From assembly GCF_031656915.1 (NCBI RefSeq), contig NZ_CP134227.1, forward strand, positions 1,798,001 through 1,862,000: a DNA stretch of 64,000 nucleotides, in the 5' to 3' direction. The notes below the pieces were generated by a model that ran no database searches, was not told the origin of the DNA, and saw only the letters and a program-made list of their open reading frames with translations. The first letter of the stretch is position 1. Every line of letters begins with the position of its first letter. The position numbers and the translations under genes are program-made. Source of the DNA: Nocardioides marmorisolisilvae. Its GTDB lineage: Bacteria; Actinomycetota; Actinomycetes; Propionibacteriales; Nocardioidaceae. Of the stretch, positions 36,783-51,552 are shown in pieces.

Positions 36783-36806
36783 GTGATGGGATAAGTGTCC
36801 CATCAC
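36783..36806. promoter_or_regulatory. TetR operator 2 (proximal to the tetR gene)
   Basis: The second copy of the inverted repeat, arms GTGATGGGA and TCCCATCAC, one mismatch from operator 1 at the innermost base pair. It ends 14 bases before the ATG of the tetR gene. The 32-base centre-to-centre distance puts both sites on the same DNA face to within a helical fraction. Confidence 0.75.
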
Positions 36807-36820
36807 CTAGGATGAGCGTC

Positions 36821-37399
36821 ATGGCGAGGTGGGAACCGGGAGCACGCGAGCGGATCGTTCTCGCTGCCCTCGACCTCTTCACCGAGCAGGGGTACGACGA
36901 CACCACGGTCGCGCAGATCGCCGAGCGCGCCGGCATCACCAAGAGCACGTTCTTCCGGCACTTCCCCGACAAGCGCGAACTGCTCGCCGCCGGTCAGGAG
37001 ACACTGAGCCGGTTGCTGAGCGAAGGCATCGCGGAGGCCCCGGCGGGCGCGAGCCCGTTGGATGCGGTCGCCGCTGGACTCGAACGTGCGTCCAGCGAGA
37101 TGGGCCCCATCAACCGCGAGCTCGGTCCGCGCATCTCGGCCGCGGTTGCCGCGAGTGCGGAACTGCAGGAGCGGGCGCTGCTCAAGAACGTCGGCCTGGC
37201 TGCGGCGATGACCGCAGCGCTCGTCGGTCGCGGAACCCCGGACCCGGTGGCGCACCTCGCGGCTGAGCTGGGAGTCCTCGCGTTCAAGCGGGGCTTCGCC
37301 GAGTGGACCGAGGGTGACGGGGACGGGACCGACCCGCTGGCGCCGTACACACTGGCTGCGCTGAACGAACTTCGAGTAGCAACCGCCTCGCTCGGATAG
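36821..37399 (+). CDS. TetR family transcriptional regulator
   Basis: A 192-residue TetR repressor. The HTH is GARERIVLAALDLFTEQGY then TTVAQIAERAGITKSTFFRH (about residues 7-50), followed by a helical ligand domain. ATG 36821 follows AGGA at a normal distance; ATG 36812 three codons earlier is an alternative. It is divergent from the SDR gene and the twin operators between them are the expected site of autoregulation and SDR repression. It is followed by a LuxR remnant. Confidence 0.9.
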   Translation: MARWEPGARERIVLAALDLFTEQGYDDTTVAQIAERAGITKSTFFRHFPDKRELLAAGQETLSRLLSEGIAEAPAGASPLDAVAAGLERASSEMGPINRELGPRISAAVAASAELQERALLKNVGLAAAMTAALVGRGTPDPVAHLAAELGVLAFKRGFAEWTEGDGDGTDPLAPYTLAALNELRVATASLG

Positions 37400-37415
37400 G
37401 CAGGTTCCGCCCGGT

Positions 37416-37652
37416 GTGGTCTCGCTTCTCGACGGCGGCGGAGACGCGGTCTCCAACGCGGAGATCGCCGAACAGCTCACCCTCTCTCGGCGCACGATCG
37501 AGTGGCATCTGCGTCACGCGTTCCACAAACTCGGCATCACCAGCCGCACGGAGCCGGTGTCGGCTCTCGCAGCCGCGCAGCCCACGAATCCCCGTGAGCC
37601 CCGCGCAAACCCCAGTGCGGCGCGGGCAAAGACCGGTACTGGGCTTGGTTGA
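37416..37652 (+). pseudogene. Remnant of a LuxR family regulator (C-terminal HTH only)
   Basis: The reading frame encodes a LuxR-type HTH, SNAEIAEQLTLSRRTIEWHL then RHAFHKLGITSRTE, with no upstream sensor or receiver domain. The sequence after it is not protein-like. The conserved linker before the HTH (VVSLLDGGGDAVSN) looks slightly corrupted. This is most likely the 3' remnant of a deleted LAL/LuxR gene. Confidence 0.65.
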
Positions 37653-37749
37653 CCCTCATTCCGAGGAGGGCAAGCGTGAGAGACGACGCCGAGCGTTCTC
37701 GGGAACGGTTGTCGCCCCCCTGCTCCCCTCCTGATTGGACGGCCTCGAC

Positions 37750-40605
37750 ATGCCCCTCCTTCGACCCCGTCCCGCCGGGCCGGGCATCGGGCAACGCGTC
37801 GCGCTCTCGGTCGTGATCGCCGTCTTCCTCGGCGCCTCGTCGATCCTGACAGTCCCCCTGCCTGCCGCCTCGGCCCATTCCGACGACTACAACACCACCT
37901 ACGACCACAGCAGCGATGTGGTCGTAGGAGACGACTCCAGGGCCGACTGGATGGCTGGGATTTCGGACGATTTCAGACTGAGCGACCTTTCGATCCCTGG
38001 CACGCACGACTCGGGGGCATACGCGATCGGCGGCGACGCGGTGCAGACCCAATCCAAGACGATCGCCGAACAGCTCAGGGCGGGCATCCGGGCCTTCGAC
38101 ATCCGGCTTGGCAACGATGACATTTGCAAGGGCCCGACGCTGTGGGTCATGCATGGTGTCGTCTGCCAGTTCGCGACCTTCGACTCGGTGCTCAGCACGA
38201 TCTCCACGTACTTCAAGAGCCACCCCAACGAAGCAGTGGTGATGCTGATCGGGCACGAGCACGGGGACATGAGTCACGCGGATTTCAAGGCCGCGGTCAA
38301 GGCGGACTTCGACCATTTCCCGGGTTTGCGCTGGACGGGTGCGACCAGCAATGACGTCAACCCCTCCCTGAAGGAGATGCGCCACCACGTCGTCGTCCTG
38401 GACAACTACTCCGACGATCCCGGCCCTATCACCGACATCGGGATCAAGAACAACAGCCAGGTCAAAGCACAGAACAAGTGGGACCAGCCGGACCAGATGC
38501 ACCTGGCCGACAAGTACTTCGCCATCAAGACACAATTCGACACATCGAGCGCTGGACCGGCCAACCAGATCTACGCGAACTACCTGAGCGCCGCCAACGG
38601 TGCGACGCCCGCGTTCTTCGCCAGCGGCCAGGACGCGCCGGCGAACGGCAGCCCTCCCGCGCCGACGCCCTGGATCCCGGCGAACTGCTCCGCCAATCCC
38701 CGGTGTCTGCCGGAATACACCGTCAAGGACGGCTGGGTCTACTACCGGGGGCTCAACTCACTCGCCGGCGCGTACCTCGACGGCCACCCCGTCAACCGGG
38801 CCGGCCTCGTCTTCGCCGACTTCCCCGGGCACGGACTGATCTGGAAGATCATCGCGATCAACTCGCGCCTGACCCGGTTCAATCCCGTCGCCGCTCCGAC
38901 CTACCCCGCTCCGAATGCGAGCGGTTGGTACACCAGCGTGCCAGTGACCGTCACCTGGAACTGGTCGGTCGACCCCACGGGCGGCGACACGTCTGCGACA
39001 TCGAAGACCTGTCCGTCTACGAGCACCGCGCTCACCTACGGTGACCGCTTGCTCAGCGCCACGTGTACAGACAAGGAAGGCAAGTCGACCACCGCCACGG
39101 TGGCACTCAAGATCGATACGACCGCGCCAGATGTCAAGAACGTCACCGTGGACCGGAATTGGTCGTCCTACTCCTGGTACAACCAGGACGTCACCGTCAC
39201 CTACGGATGGCACGACGACCTGCCCAACGTGCCCCAGTCGGGGCTCGACCCGGCTGCATGCCCAGCGACCAAGACCAGTTCGGGTGTCGGGGACGACGTC
39301 ACTGTCACGGCGACCTGCAAGGACCTCGCCGGAAACGCCAACACGAAGACCTACCACTTCCAAATCGACAAAGCAGCACCATCCGCGAGTCCGACGTACC
39401 CCGCCGCCGACTACGGCTCGTGGTACGGCTCGGACACCAAGGTGACCTGGAACTGGTCCGACGATCTGTCGGGAATCGATTCGACCAGGTGCCCTGCGTC
39501 ATCGACCACGACCGGTGAGGGGTCGGTCGAGGTGTCGGCGACGTGCTACGACCAGGCGGGCAACCCTACGACGAAGACTGCGTCCGTCCACGTCGACAAG
39601 ACTGCGCCGAGCTCCACCCCGACGCACGCCGTTCCGAACTCGTTCGGCTGGTTCCGGTCCGACGTCGCCGTGAGTTGGTTCTGGCGTGACTACTTCTCGG
39701 GAATCGACACCTCCCACGGGTGCGCGGCCTCGACCACGTCATCGGGGGAAGGCTCGGCAGTCGTCGTCTCCGACACGTGCGCCGATCACGTCGGCAACTC
39801 GAGCACCGCGAGCACCACGTTCAAGGTCGACAAGACAAAGCCGACCAGCGCGCCGACGGCTCCAGCAGCAAACGCCGCCGGCTGGCACAACAGCGATGTC
39901 AAGGCCACCTGGAACTGGTCGGATGCGCTGTCGGGGCTCGACACCCCCCGTTGCCCGGAGACCGCCACGACGAGCGAGGAGGGGGCCGATGTGGGCGTGA
40001 CCGCGACCTGCTACGACAAGGCCGGCAACTCGCTCACCCGAAGCATGAGCTTCAAGGTCGACAAGACCAAGCCGACGCTGAGTCCGACGATCACGCCGAT
40101 CCCGATTCTGCGTGCGAGCTCGGCCGTCGCTGACCCCGGGGCTAGCGACGCGCTGTCCGGCGTGGCGACTTCCTCGTGCGACCCCGTCGACACCTCCACG
40201 ATCGGCCGACACACGATCGAGTGCCGCGCCACCGATCGTGCGGGAAACACGGCCACGCGTACCGTCAACTACATCGTCGAGCTCTCGATCGTGCGGCAGG
40301 CTCCCGAGGTCACCAGCATCGCGGGCCGCGGCAGCCGAGTGGTGCGGTTCCAGCTTTCCGACGCCGCCGGTCCCATACCCGACGACCTGGCGAACCAGCT
40401 GGCCAAGGGTTGCGCCGCGACCGTGACTCTGGGAACCGGTGTCCCCGAGTGCCCGACGTACGACGCGGGGTCACAGACCTTCCGCGCGATCATCCGGGCC
40501 GACGGAAGCTATCCCTCCGGAAGCATGGTCCCGCTGACGGTGGCCGTCGCAGCGGCAGACACCACCATCGTGGCGTCCGACACGACACAGGTCCGCGTCC
40601 GATGA
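37750..40605 (+). CDS. Secreted PI-PLC X-domain protein with tandem Ig-like repeats
   Basis: About 951 residues. A signal peptide (hydrophobic core about residues 18-43, ending PAASA) precedes a phosphatidylinositol-specific phospholipase C X-domain (about 60-350). One catalytic His is in IPGTHDSGAY and the other in LWVMHGVVCQ. After it come about five tandem, beta-rich repeats of 70-75 residues with the pattern GWY..DV.VTWNWSD and TCYDKAGN and VDKTKPT (about 380-870). A final Ig-like domain follows. PI-PLC domains of this bacterial type hydrolyse phosphatidylinositol or related glycolipids. The repeats probably extend it from the surface or bind a polymer. The start is ATG 37750 (an upstream TTG is possible). 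Confidence 0.85.
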   Translation: MPLLRPRPAGPGIGQRVALSVVIAVFLGASSILTVPLPAASAHSDDYNTTYDHSSDVVVGDDSRADWMAGISDDFRLSDLSIPGTHDSGAYAIGGDAVQTQSKTIAEQLRAGIRAFDIRLGNDDICKGPTLWVMHGVVCQFATFDSVLSTISTYFKSHPNEAVVMLIGHEHGDMSHADFKAAVKADFDHFPGLRWTGATSNDVNPSLKEMRHHVVVLDNYSDDPGPITDIGIKNNSQVKAQNKWDQPDQMHLADKYFAIKTQFDTSSAGPANQIYANYLSAANGATPAFFASGQDAPANGSPPAPTPWIPANCSANPRCLPEYTVKDGWVYYRGLNSLAGAYLDGHPVNRAGLVFADFPGHGLIWKIIAINSRLTRFNPVAAPTYPAPNASGWYTSVPVTVTWNWSVDPTGGDTSATSKTCPSTSTALTYGDRLLSATCTDKEGKSTTATVALKIDTTAPDVKNVTVDRNWSSYSWYNQDVTVTYGWHDDLPNVPQSGLDPAACPATKTSSGVGDDVTVTATCKDLAGNANTKTYHFQIDKAAPSASPTYPAADYGSWYGSDTKVTWNWSDDLSGIDSTRCPASSTTTGEGSVEVSATCYDQAGNPTTKTASVHVDKTAPSSTPTHAVPNSFGWFRSDVAVSWFWRDYFSGIDTSHGCAASTTSSGEGSAVVVSDTCADHVGNSSTASTTFKVDKTKPTSAPTAPAANAAGWHNSDVKATWNWSDALSGLDTPRCPETATTSEEGADVGVTATCYDKAGNSLTRSMSFKVDKTKPTLSPTITPIPILRASSAVADPGASDALSGVATSSCDPVDTSTIGRHTIECRATDRAGNTATRTVNYIVELSIVRQAPEVTSIAGRGSRVVRFQLSDAAGPIPDDLANQLAKGCAATVTLGTGVPECPTYDAGSQTFRAIIRADGSYPSGSMVPLTVAVAAADTTIVASDTTQVRVR

Positions 40606-40775
40606 GCCGGATGCACCGGCGCTCGCAGCGGCGAGGTGCTGGGCTCCTGCGGAGCCGGAAAGCGCTAAAGGCCGCTGCCTTCGGAGAACCGGACGTCAGC
40701 AAAGCGGCGCCCGTCTGCGAGGCGCACCATGGCGCGGTGCGGGACATCGCAATGTGGAGCTGAGGGAGCTGATGG

Positions 40776-40950
40776 TGTCTTGGTTCAGGACATAGGTCCC
40801 AACTGACACGTCCCACGTGAGTCGGGACATGCGTCACAGTCCCGTGGCATGCCGAAAGCCAGGGTCGCGGTCCTCAAAGTCGTCACCAAAGAACGCACCG
40901 TCACCGCTGCCGCCGAGCGGTACGGATTCTCCCGTAGGCATCTCCACCGA
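40776..40950 (+). mobile_element. Left-end remnant of an IS481-family element
   Basis: The segment starts at TGTCTTGGTTCAGGACATAG, like an IS481 terminal repeat, and continues into the first 35 or so codons of the transposase (MPKARVAVLKVVTKERTVTA then ERYGFSRRHLHRLL, the N-terminal HTH). It then stops abruptly where the SRPBCC gene sequence begins. The catalytic DDE domain and right end are gone. Confidence 0.7.
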
Positions 40951-41276
40951 CTACTTAGGAATCTTCATGCCGGTGCCGCCGTCAACCGGCTCCCCGGTGT
41001 AGGTGGTCTCCATGGGGGATGGTTCGTCCGCGGCGCGCATGGCAGGCGGCACGGCGGCTCGAAATCAACGACCTCGTAGGTGTAGGAGAGCCGTCGGTCG
41101 AGGAAGACGGCTTCGAAGTCCATCTGTGACCCGAACTTCACCAGCGGTGTGGTCCGCCACTTCACCGAATGAATGTTGGCGTACCACTCGGGGGCCTTCG
41201 TCGGGTCACCTGCGCACGAAGCGACTTCGTCGACCGCGAACTCGATGACTGCATGGAACTCGACGTCGACGTTCAC
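40951..41276 (-). pseudogene. Broken SRPBCC-family gene next to the IS481 remnant
   Basis: The first 70 codons (VEFHAVIEFAVDEVASCAGD, then the EWYANIHSVKW region and SYTYEVVDFEP) match a SRPBCC/START-like protein. The frame then shifts: the next in-family sequence, PMETTYTGEPVDGGTGM, is in another frame and ends at a TAG at 40951-40953, at the IS481 junction. The gene is thus frameshifted and lacks its C-terminus, probably as a result of the insertion and later deletion. Confidence 0.7.
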
Positions 41277-41474
41277 CCCTCGACTATGCGCGTTTTCGCC
41301 ACACCGGCCACGGAGCCTGCCAGGGCAGGCACCGGCGAGCGCGTCTCCGCGCGCAGCCCCGTCGCAGCGGAGCGTGCCACCCCGACACCGTGATGCACGT
41401 CGAGTCCGAGCCTCCACGCGGCGAAGCGACGCGTCGGTGTGCTGCACCCTTCGGACCGTGCGGCCGTGGGGCCG

Positions 41475-42350
41475 TCAGGAAGTGCATCCCCAGCCGTCGT
41501 GGTCGGCGTCGAGTCGGTAGGGGTCGCTGCCTGTTACTCGGACCGGCTTCTTCGAGGCGGGGATGTCGGCGCAGTTGAGGTCTGAGACCCGGGGCAGGCA
41601 GGGCGAGTAGTCGGGTTCGCAGCCGCTGCCGCTGCCCTTGCTCGCGGCGTGTGTCGTCGGCGCCGTCGCATGGGCGGTTGTGGTCGCGACGGACGGGGCG
41701 CCGATGTATCGGCGGTAGGCGGAGACCCAGTTGGTGTCCTCCATCTTCTGGGCGCGAGCCAGGCTGAGTTGGCCGGCGCAGACCAGGTCATGCAGCTTGT
41801 TCTCGACGGCATCCTTCGTGCGTGCTCCCCAGCGGCCCGCATACGGCTCGGGCCACAGATTGGTGATCGCATTGGACCCACCCAGCTCGAGGGAGACCAG
41901 GTGGTCGACCTCGTGGGCGTAGGGAACGTGGGCGACGTGGTAGCGGGCGTAGACGGCGCTGCTTTCCGATTCCGGCACGTCCCGCACGCTGGCGGCGTAA
42001 CCGGGTGCGCACACCCTGGCGCGGCTGGTGGTCAGCACCGCACCGGGAGTCAGGACACGGTTCGGCAGGTCCGCCGCGCGAACTCCGGCCACGCGGGCCC
42101 GGGTCACCCGGGGCGCCGGCTTGGCAGTGGCCTTGGGCGGGGATTTGTGCAGCAGACCTCGATGGGTCGTGGCAGACCCGCGATGCGTCGACGCCGCGGA
42201 CGGGGTCCGAACGGCTCTGGCCTGATGGACTGCTGTCGCCCTGTGGGCGGTCTGGGGGCTTTCGGAGGAGCAGCCGGTCACCGCAACGATGGTCGCCGCC
42301 GTCACGGCGGCGGTCAGGACGGCCAACCTGGAAGTCCTGCGGTGTCTCAT
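41475..42350 (-). CDS. Secreted HNH-type lipoprotein with a C-terminal Excalibur domain
   Basis: A 291-residue exported protein. The N-terminus has a signal peptide ending in a lipobox (IVAVTGC), then a Thr/His/Ala-rich linker. The central domain (about residues 120-220) carries EVDHLVSLELGGSNAITNLW, an HNH/GmrSD-C-like nuclease motif found in many actinobacterial exported proteins. The C-terminus (NCADIPASKKPVRV, DADHDGWGC) is an Excalibur calcium-binding domain. ATG 42350 has CAGGAG upstream. A surface DNase role is plausible, given the family; nuclease activity is not shown. Confidence 0.85.
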   Translation of the reverse strand: MRHRRTSRLAVLTAAVTAATIVAVTGCSSESPQTAHRATAVHQARAVRTPSAASTHRGSATTHRGLLHKSPPKATAKPAPRVTRARVAGVRAADLPNRVLTPGAVLTTSRARVCAPGYAASVRDVPESESSAVYARYHVAHVPYAHEVDHLVSLELGGSNAITNLWPEPYAGRWGARTKDAVENKLHDLVCAGQLSLARAQKMEDTNWVSAYRRYIGAPSVATTTAHATAPTTHAASKGSGSGCEPDYSPCLPRVSDLNCADIPASKKPVRVTGSDPYRLDADHDGWGCTS

Positions 42351-42697
42351 GCAGCCAGCTCCTGTGGTGGGCCGGATGCCGCTCACTCGGGCAGGGACGA
42401 CCGGTCCTGCGTTCTCGATGTACCAAGGTGTCACCAGATGCGAACGGGCGTGGACGATTCCCGGATCTGGGCTCCGAAGATCGCACGAGGTGCGGCTCAC
42501 GTTGTCCGGACGAAGACGCAACGTCGGCGACCCACAAGGTCTCTCACAGCGAATCGCCGCTGTGTCGCAGGGCGCGGCGGATGGGCATGAGCCGCTGTCG
42601 CGGCGGTGTGCCGCACTCAATGCAGCAGATCTGGACATGCATGCTGGGCATGACCTGACGCGGGTGTGAGCCGGGCCCGGGAGGGCACACCGGCAGG
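42351..42697. other. Non-coding gap upstream of the HNH lipoprotein
   Basis: A 347-base stretch between the HNH lipoprotein start and the next plus-strand gene. It should contain the promoters of both genes. I see no RNA gene, repeat or convincing ORF in it. Confidence 0.5.
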
Positions 42698-42964
42698 ATG
42701 ACCGTCTACATCGCGTGGACCTCGGCGGACCTCCAGCAGTTCGACTCGTTACGAGACCTGGTTGGGCCATGGCGTGAAGTCTCGGTAGCTGCCGCTGAGC
42801 TGGCCTTTGTCGACAGTGACGAGGCGCTCTCTCAGGTCTACCACTCGTTGAAATGGGCACTGCCCGAAGGCGTCGCCCTCGTAGTGGCACCCGTTGCCGA
42901 TCTGCCGAAGACAAAGGGACTGCCTCCTGGCACGACCAGCTGGCTTCGGGCGCGGCTCAGGTGA
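42698..42964 (+). CDS. Conserved-looking small hypothetical protein
   Basis: An 88-residue soluble protein starting MTVYIAWTSADLQQFDSLRD and ending GLPPGTTSWLRARLR, with well-balanced codon use and alternating alpha and beta elements. I do not recognise a family. A weak GGAGGG ribosome binding site lies upstream of ATG 42698. It precedes the thiamine riboswitch by about 150 bases and is probably a separate transcript. Confidence 0.6.
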   Translation: MTVYIAWTSADLQQFDSLRDLVGPWREVSVAAAELAFVDSDEALSQVYHSLKWALPEGVALVVAPVADLPKTKGLPPGTTSWLRARLR

Positions 42965-43114
42965 CCACCGGTTCGCCACCGGCCAGGAAGATCCACACCC
43001 GTCGCGCGGAGTGTCGCACCCTCGATTGGCGCGAACTGGGCCTTCCATCACGCGCGAGGCCCGTCACCTCGGGCCGGTGAGGCCGAGCGGTGGGGTGTTG
43101 CTAAAGTCACCGAC

Positions 43115-43207
43115 AACCACACGGGAGTCCGCGGCAGCGGGCTGAGATGGAGCTGGAGCCGCTCCGACCGTCGAACCTGATCCGGGTCATGCCGGCGAAG
43201 GAAGTGA
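43115..43207 (+). ncRNA. TPP riboswitch (THI element)
   Basis: The conserved core is clear: ACACGGGAGTCC at the 5' side, the GCTGAGATGG pyrimidine-sensor hairpin (43141-43150), and GTCGAACCTGATCCGGGTCA (43170-43189) followed by TGCCGGCGAAGG. These match the THI element, which binds thiamine pyrophosphate and here most likely blocks translation of thiE, whose start lies 14 bases after the element. A -10 like TAAAGT is at 43102-43107. Confidence 0.95.
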
Positions 43208-43220
43208 AGGAGCTGTGCTC

Positions 43221-43808
43221 GTGTTACCCCGCATCTTCTGTCTGGTCGACGCCGCCCACCTGTCTCTCCTGCCTGCGATCGCGGAGACAGGCGTGGACGG
43301 CTTCCAGGTCCGCGCGAAGGCCGTGGCCGACTCGACGCTCCTCGCGTTCACGGAGTCGGTGGTCGCTGTAGTCCGGCCGCTCGGAGGGGTCGTCGTGGTC
43401 AACGACCGCGTCGACATCGCGTTGGCGGCGGGTGCTGACGGCGTGCATCTCGGCCGGCACGACCTGCCGGTCGATGTGGCCCGCCGGCTCGCTCCCGGGC
43501 TGCTGATCGGCGCGACCTGCCGGGACCGCGAGCAGGCGCGACGGGCCGCCACCAACGGAGCGGACTACGCCGGGTTCGGGCCGATCTTCGCCACCGCGAG
43601 CAAGACGGGTCTGCCGGCCCCGCTCGGGATCGCGGCGGTTCGCGCGGCCGCCGGTGTCCTGCCGCTGGTCGGGATCGGGGGCATCGACGCGGCCACCGCG
43701 CGTGCCGTCCTGGAAGCGGGCGCGGCTGGTGTCGCGGTGATCGGCGCGATCTGGCGACAACGAGATCCGCTTGCCGCAGCGAGAGAGCTCGTCGAAGCGG
43801 TCGCCTGA
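43221..43808 (+). CDS. thiE: Thiamine-phosphate synthase ThiE (first of two ThiE-like proteins)
   Basis: A 195-residue TIM-barrel enzyme that joins HMP-pyrophosphate and thiazole phosphate to give thiamine phosphate. Conserved segments are VNDRVDIALAAGADGVHLGR, DYAGFGPIFATASKTG and LVGIGGIDAATARAVLEAGA. The usual SxH after strand 5 is replaced by ATCRD. GTG 43221 is the start because GGAG lies eight bases upstream; GTG 43215 would be too close. It is the first gene after the TPP riboswitch and overlaps thiO. Confidence 0.88.
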   Translation: MLPRIFCLVDAAHLSLLPAIAETGVDGFQVRAKAVADSTLLAFTESVVAVVRPLGGVVVVNDRVDIALAAGADGVHLGRHDLPVDVARRLAPGLLIGATCRDREQARRAATNGADYAGFGPIFATASKTGLPAPLGIAAVRAAAGVLPLVGIGGIDAATARAVLEAGAAGVAVIGAIWRQRDPLAAARELVEAVA

Positions 43809-44826
43809 TGCGGGTTCGGATCCTCGGGGCCGGGATCATCGGCTTGTCCTGTGCCGAGGAGCTGATCCGGCGTGGGCACGAGGTCGTCGTGGTCGACCGC
43901 GACCCGGGCCGCGGCGCGTCGTACGCCGCGGCCGGGATGCTCAGCCCCTCATCGGAGGTGTGGCACGGCGAAGGGGCGTTGCTCGACCTCGGCCTGCGCA
44001 GCATGGCGCTGTGGCCCGGGTACGCCGGCCGGTTGGGGATTCCCCTCCACACCACAGGCACTCTCCTGGTCGGCCGCGACGGTGGCGACCTCCAGCTCGT
44101 CGAGCGCCAATGCGCACTCCTGGCGAGGCATGGCCTCGATGTACCGATGCTGGAGCGGCGCCAGGTCCGCCGACGCGAGCCGATGCTCGGACCGCGGGTC
44201 GCCGGGGGCGCCTGGCTGCGCGACGACCACAGCGTCGACCCGCGCGCGGTGCTGGCCGCACTCCTGGTCCGCGCCCGTGTTGTGGCGGAAAGCGCGGCGC
44301 CGGCTGAGGTCACGGTCGTCGCGACGGGTTCTCGACTGCCCGAGCCCTTCGGTCGTCTCGTGCGGGGGGTACGCGGCGAGATCGTCCGCGCCCGCGGCGA
44401 CGGTCTGCCGGCGCACACAGTCCGGGGCTGGGTGCACGGCGATCCGGTCTACGTGGTCCCACGGGCGTCGGGCGAGGTGGTCATCGGGGCGACATCGGAG
44501 GAGCACGACGGGCCGCCAGTGGTCAGTGTCGGCGGCGTGGCGCGGCTGCTCCAGGCGGCGCGCGAGCTGGTCCCCGGACTCGACCGGGCCGAGTTCGTCG
44601 AGGCGATCGCCCGCGACCGTCCGGGCACGGCGGACAACCTTCCGCTGGTCGGGCCTTCGGAGGTGGACGGCGTCGTGCTCGCGGCGGGCCACTTCCGGCA
44701 CGGCGTACTCCTCGCGCCACTGACCGCACAGCTGGTGGCCGACCACCTCGAGACCGGGTGCGTCGAGCCCGCCCTCGACCCGCGCCGGCTCTCCCGAGAC
44801 GGACTGACACGAGAAGGGACGAGTCG

Positions 44827-44830
<4 letters not shown>
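43808..44830 (+). CDS. thiO: Glycine oxidase ThiO
   Basis: A 340-residue D-amino-acid-oxidase-fold flavoprotein. The FAD-binding motif is at the N-terminus (RILGAGIIGLSCAEELIRRG) and the C-terminal GHFRHGVLLAPLTA is the second signature. ThiO oxidises glycine to iminoacetate (dehydroglycine) for thiazole formation under aerobic conditions. The ATG overlaps the thiE stop (TGATG), and the stop overlaps thiS (ATGA). Confidence 0.94.
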
Positions 44831-48851
<4,021 letters not shown>

Positions 48852-48907
48852 GTGGCCACGGCCAGTTCAGGGATCCAGACCACTTTGCGGCGAAGTGGGC
48901 CGCCTCC

Positions 48908-49229
48908 TACGCGACCTGCCCGCGAGCCTGTAGGTCGGTCTGGGAGCGGCGCAGGGCACGGCCGATGATCCGGCGCAGCCCGCGACGGACCATGCAGACC
49001 GCGTCGTGGTCGATCGGTCAACGCCGCCGCGGGAGCGGTGCTGGTGGCCCATCGCCGCGCAGGCCGAGTCGATGGTGGTCAGGGAGAGACCTTGGTCGGG
49101 CCAGCCGGTGAGGTAGGCGCACAATGCGGCGGGCTCGGCAGGGTAAGGCACGATCCCGCGGCCGGTGCACCAGCGCACCCAGCGGCGCCAGGCAAGGACG
49201 TAGACGGTGCGGTCGGCCCTGACGAGCGG
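48908..49229 (-). pseudogene. Truncated, frameshifted tyrosine-recombinase gene outside the left att site
   Basis: The N-terminal core-binding region of an integrase (ADRTVYVLAWRRWVRWCTGR, then EPAALCAYLTGWPDQG and TTIDSACAAMGHQHRSR) is followed by a frame change. After it the match resumes in another frame with IDHDAVCMVRRGLRRIIGRA and stops at a TAG at 48908-48910. The catalytic domain is absent. The closest relative in the window is the island integrase at 59801-60851. Its 5' flank matches the integrase-to-tRNA junction on the right side of the island. Confidence 0.75.
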
Positions 49230-49262
49230 GTTTTGTGGAGCTGAGGGTGGAGCTGAGGGTGT

Positions 49263-49293
49263 AGCTGAGGGGATTCGAACCCCTGACCTTCTC
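49263..49293. other. Left attachment site (att) repeat
   Basis: A 31-bp sequence identical to the 3' part of tRNA-Ala at 60965-60995, including the T-arm GGATTCGAACCCC. Just before it, GTGGAGCTGAGGG occurs twice more (49235-49260), so the 5' edge looks like a stack of partial att copies. Confidence 0.85.
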
Positions 49294-49443
49294 TGAAGGA
49301 CCGCGACCATCGAATGGTCGATGGATCTCGGTCTCTCTCGAGCCAAACCGCTCAATCTGTAGCCCTGCGACGGATCTGAGATGTCGGCGGCGCTCCAAAA
49401 CTGGTCGATTCCGGCGCCTGAAAAGTGAACGGTTTGGGTGAGT

Positions 49444-51488
<2,045 letters not shown>

Positions 51489-51552
51489 ACTCCAATCGTT
51501 GAGTGTTCACTTTTCACCGCCGAAACTGTTCAATTTTCGAGCGCCGCCGACA

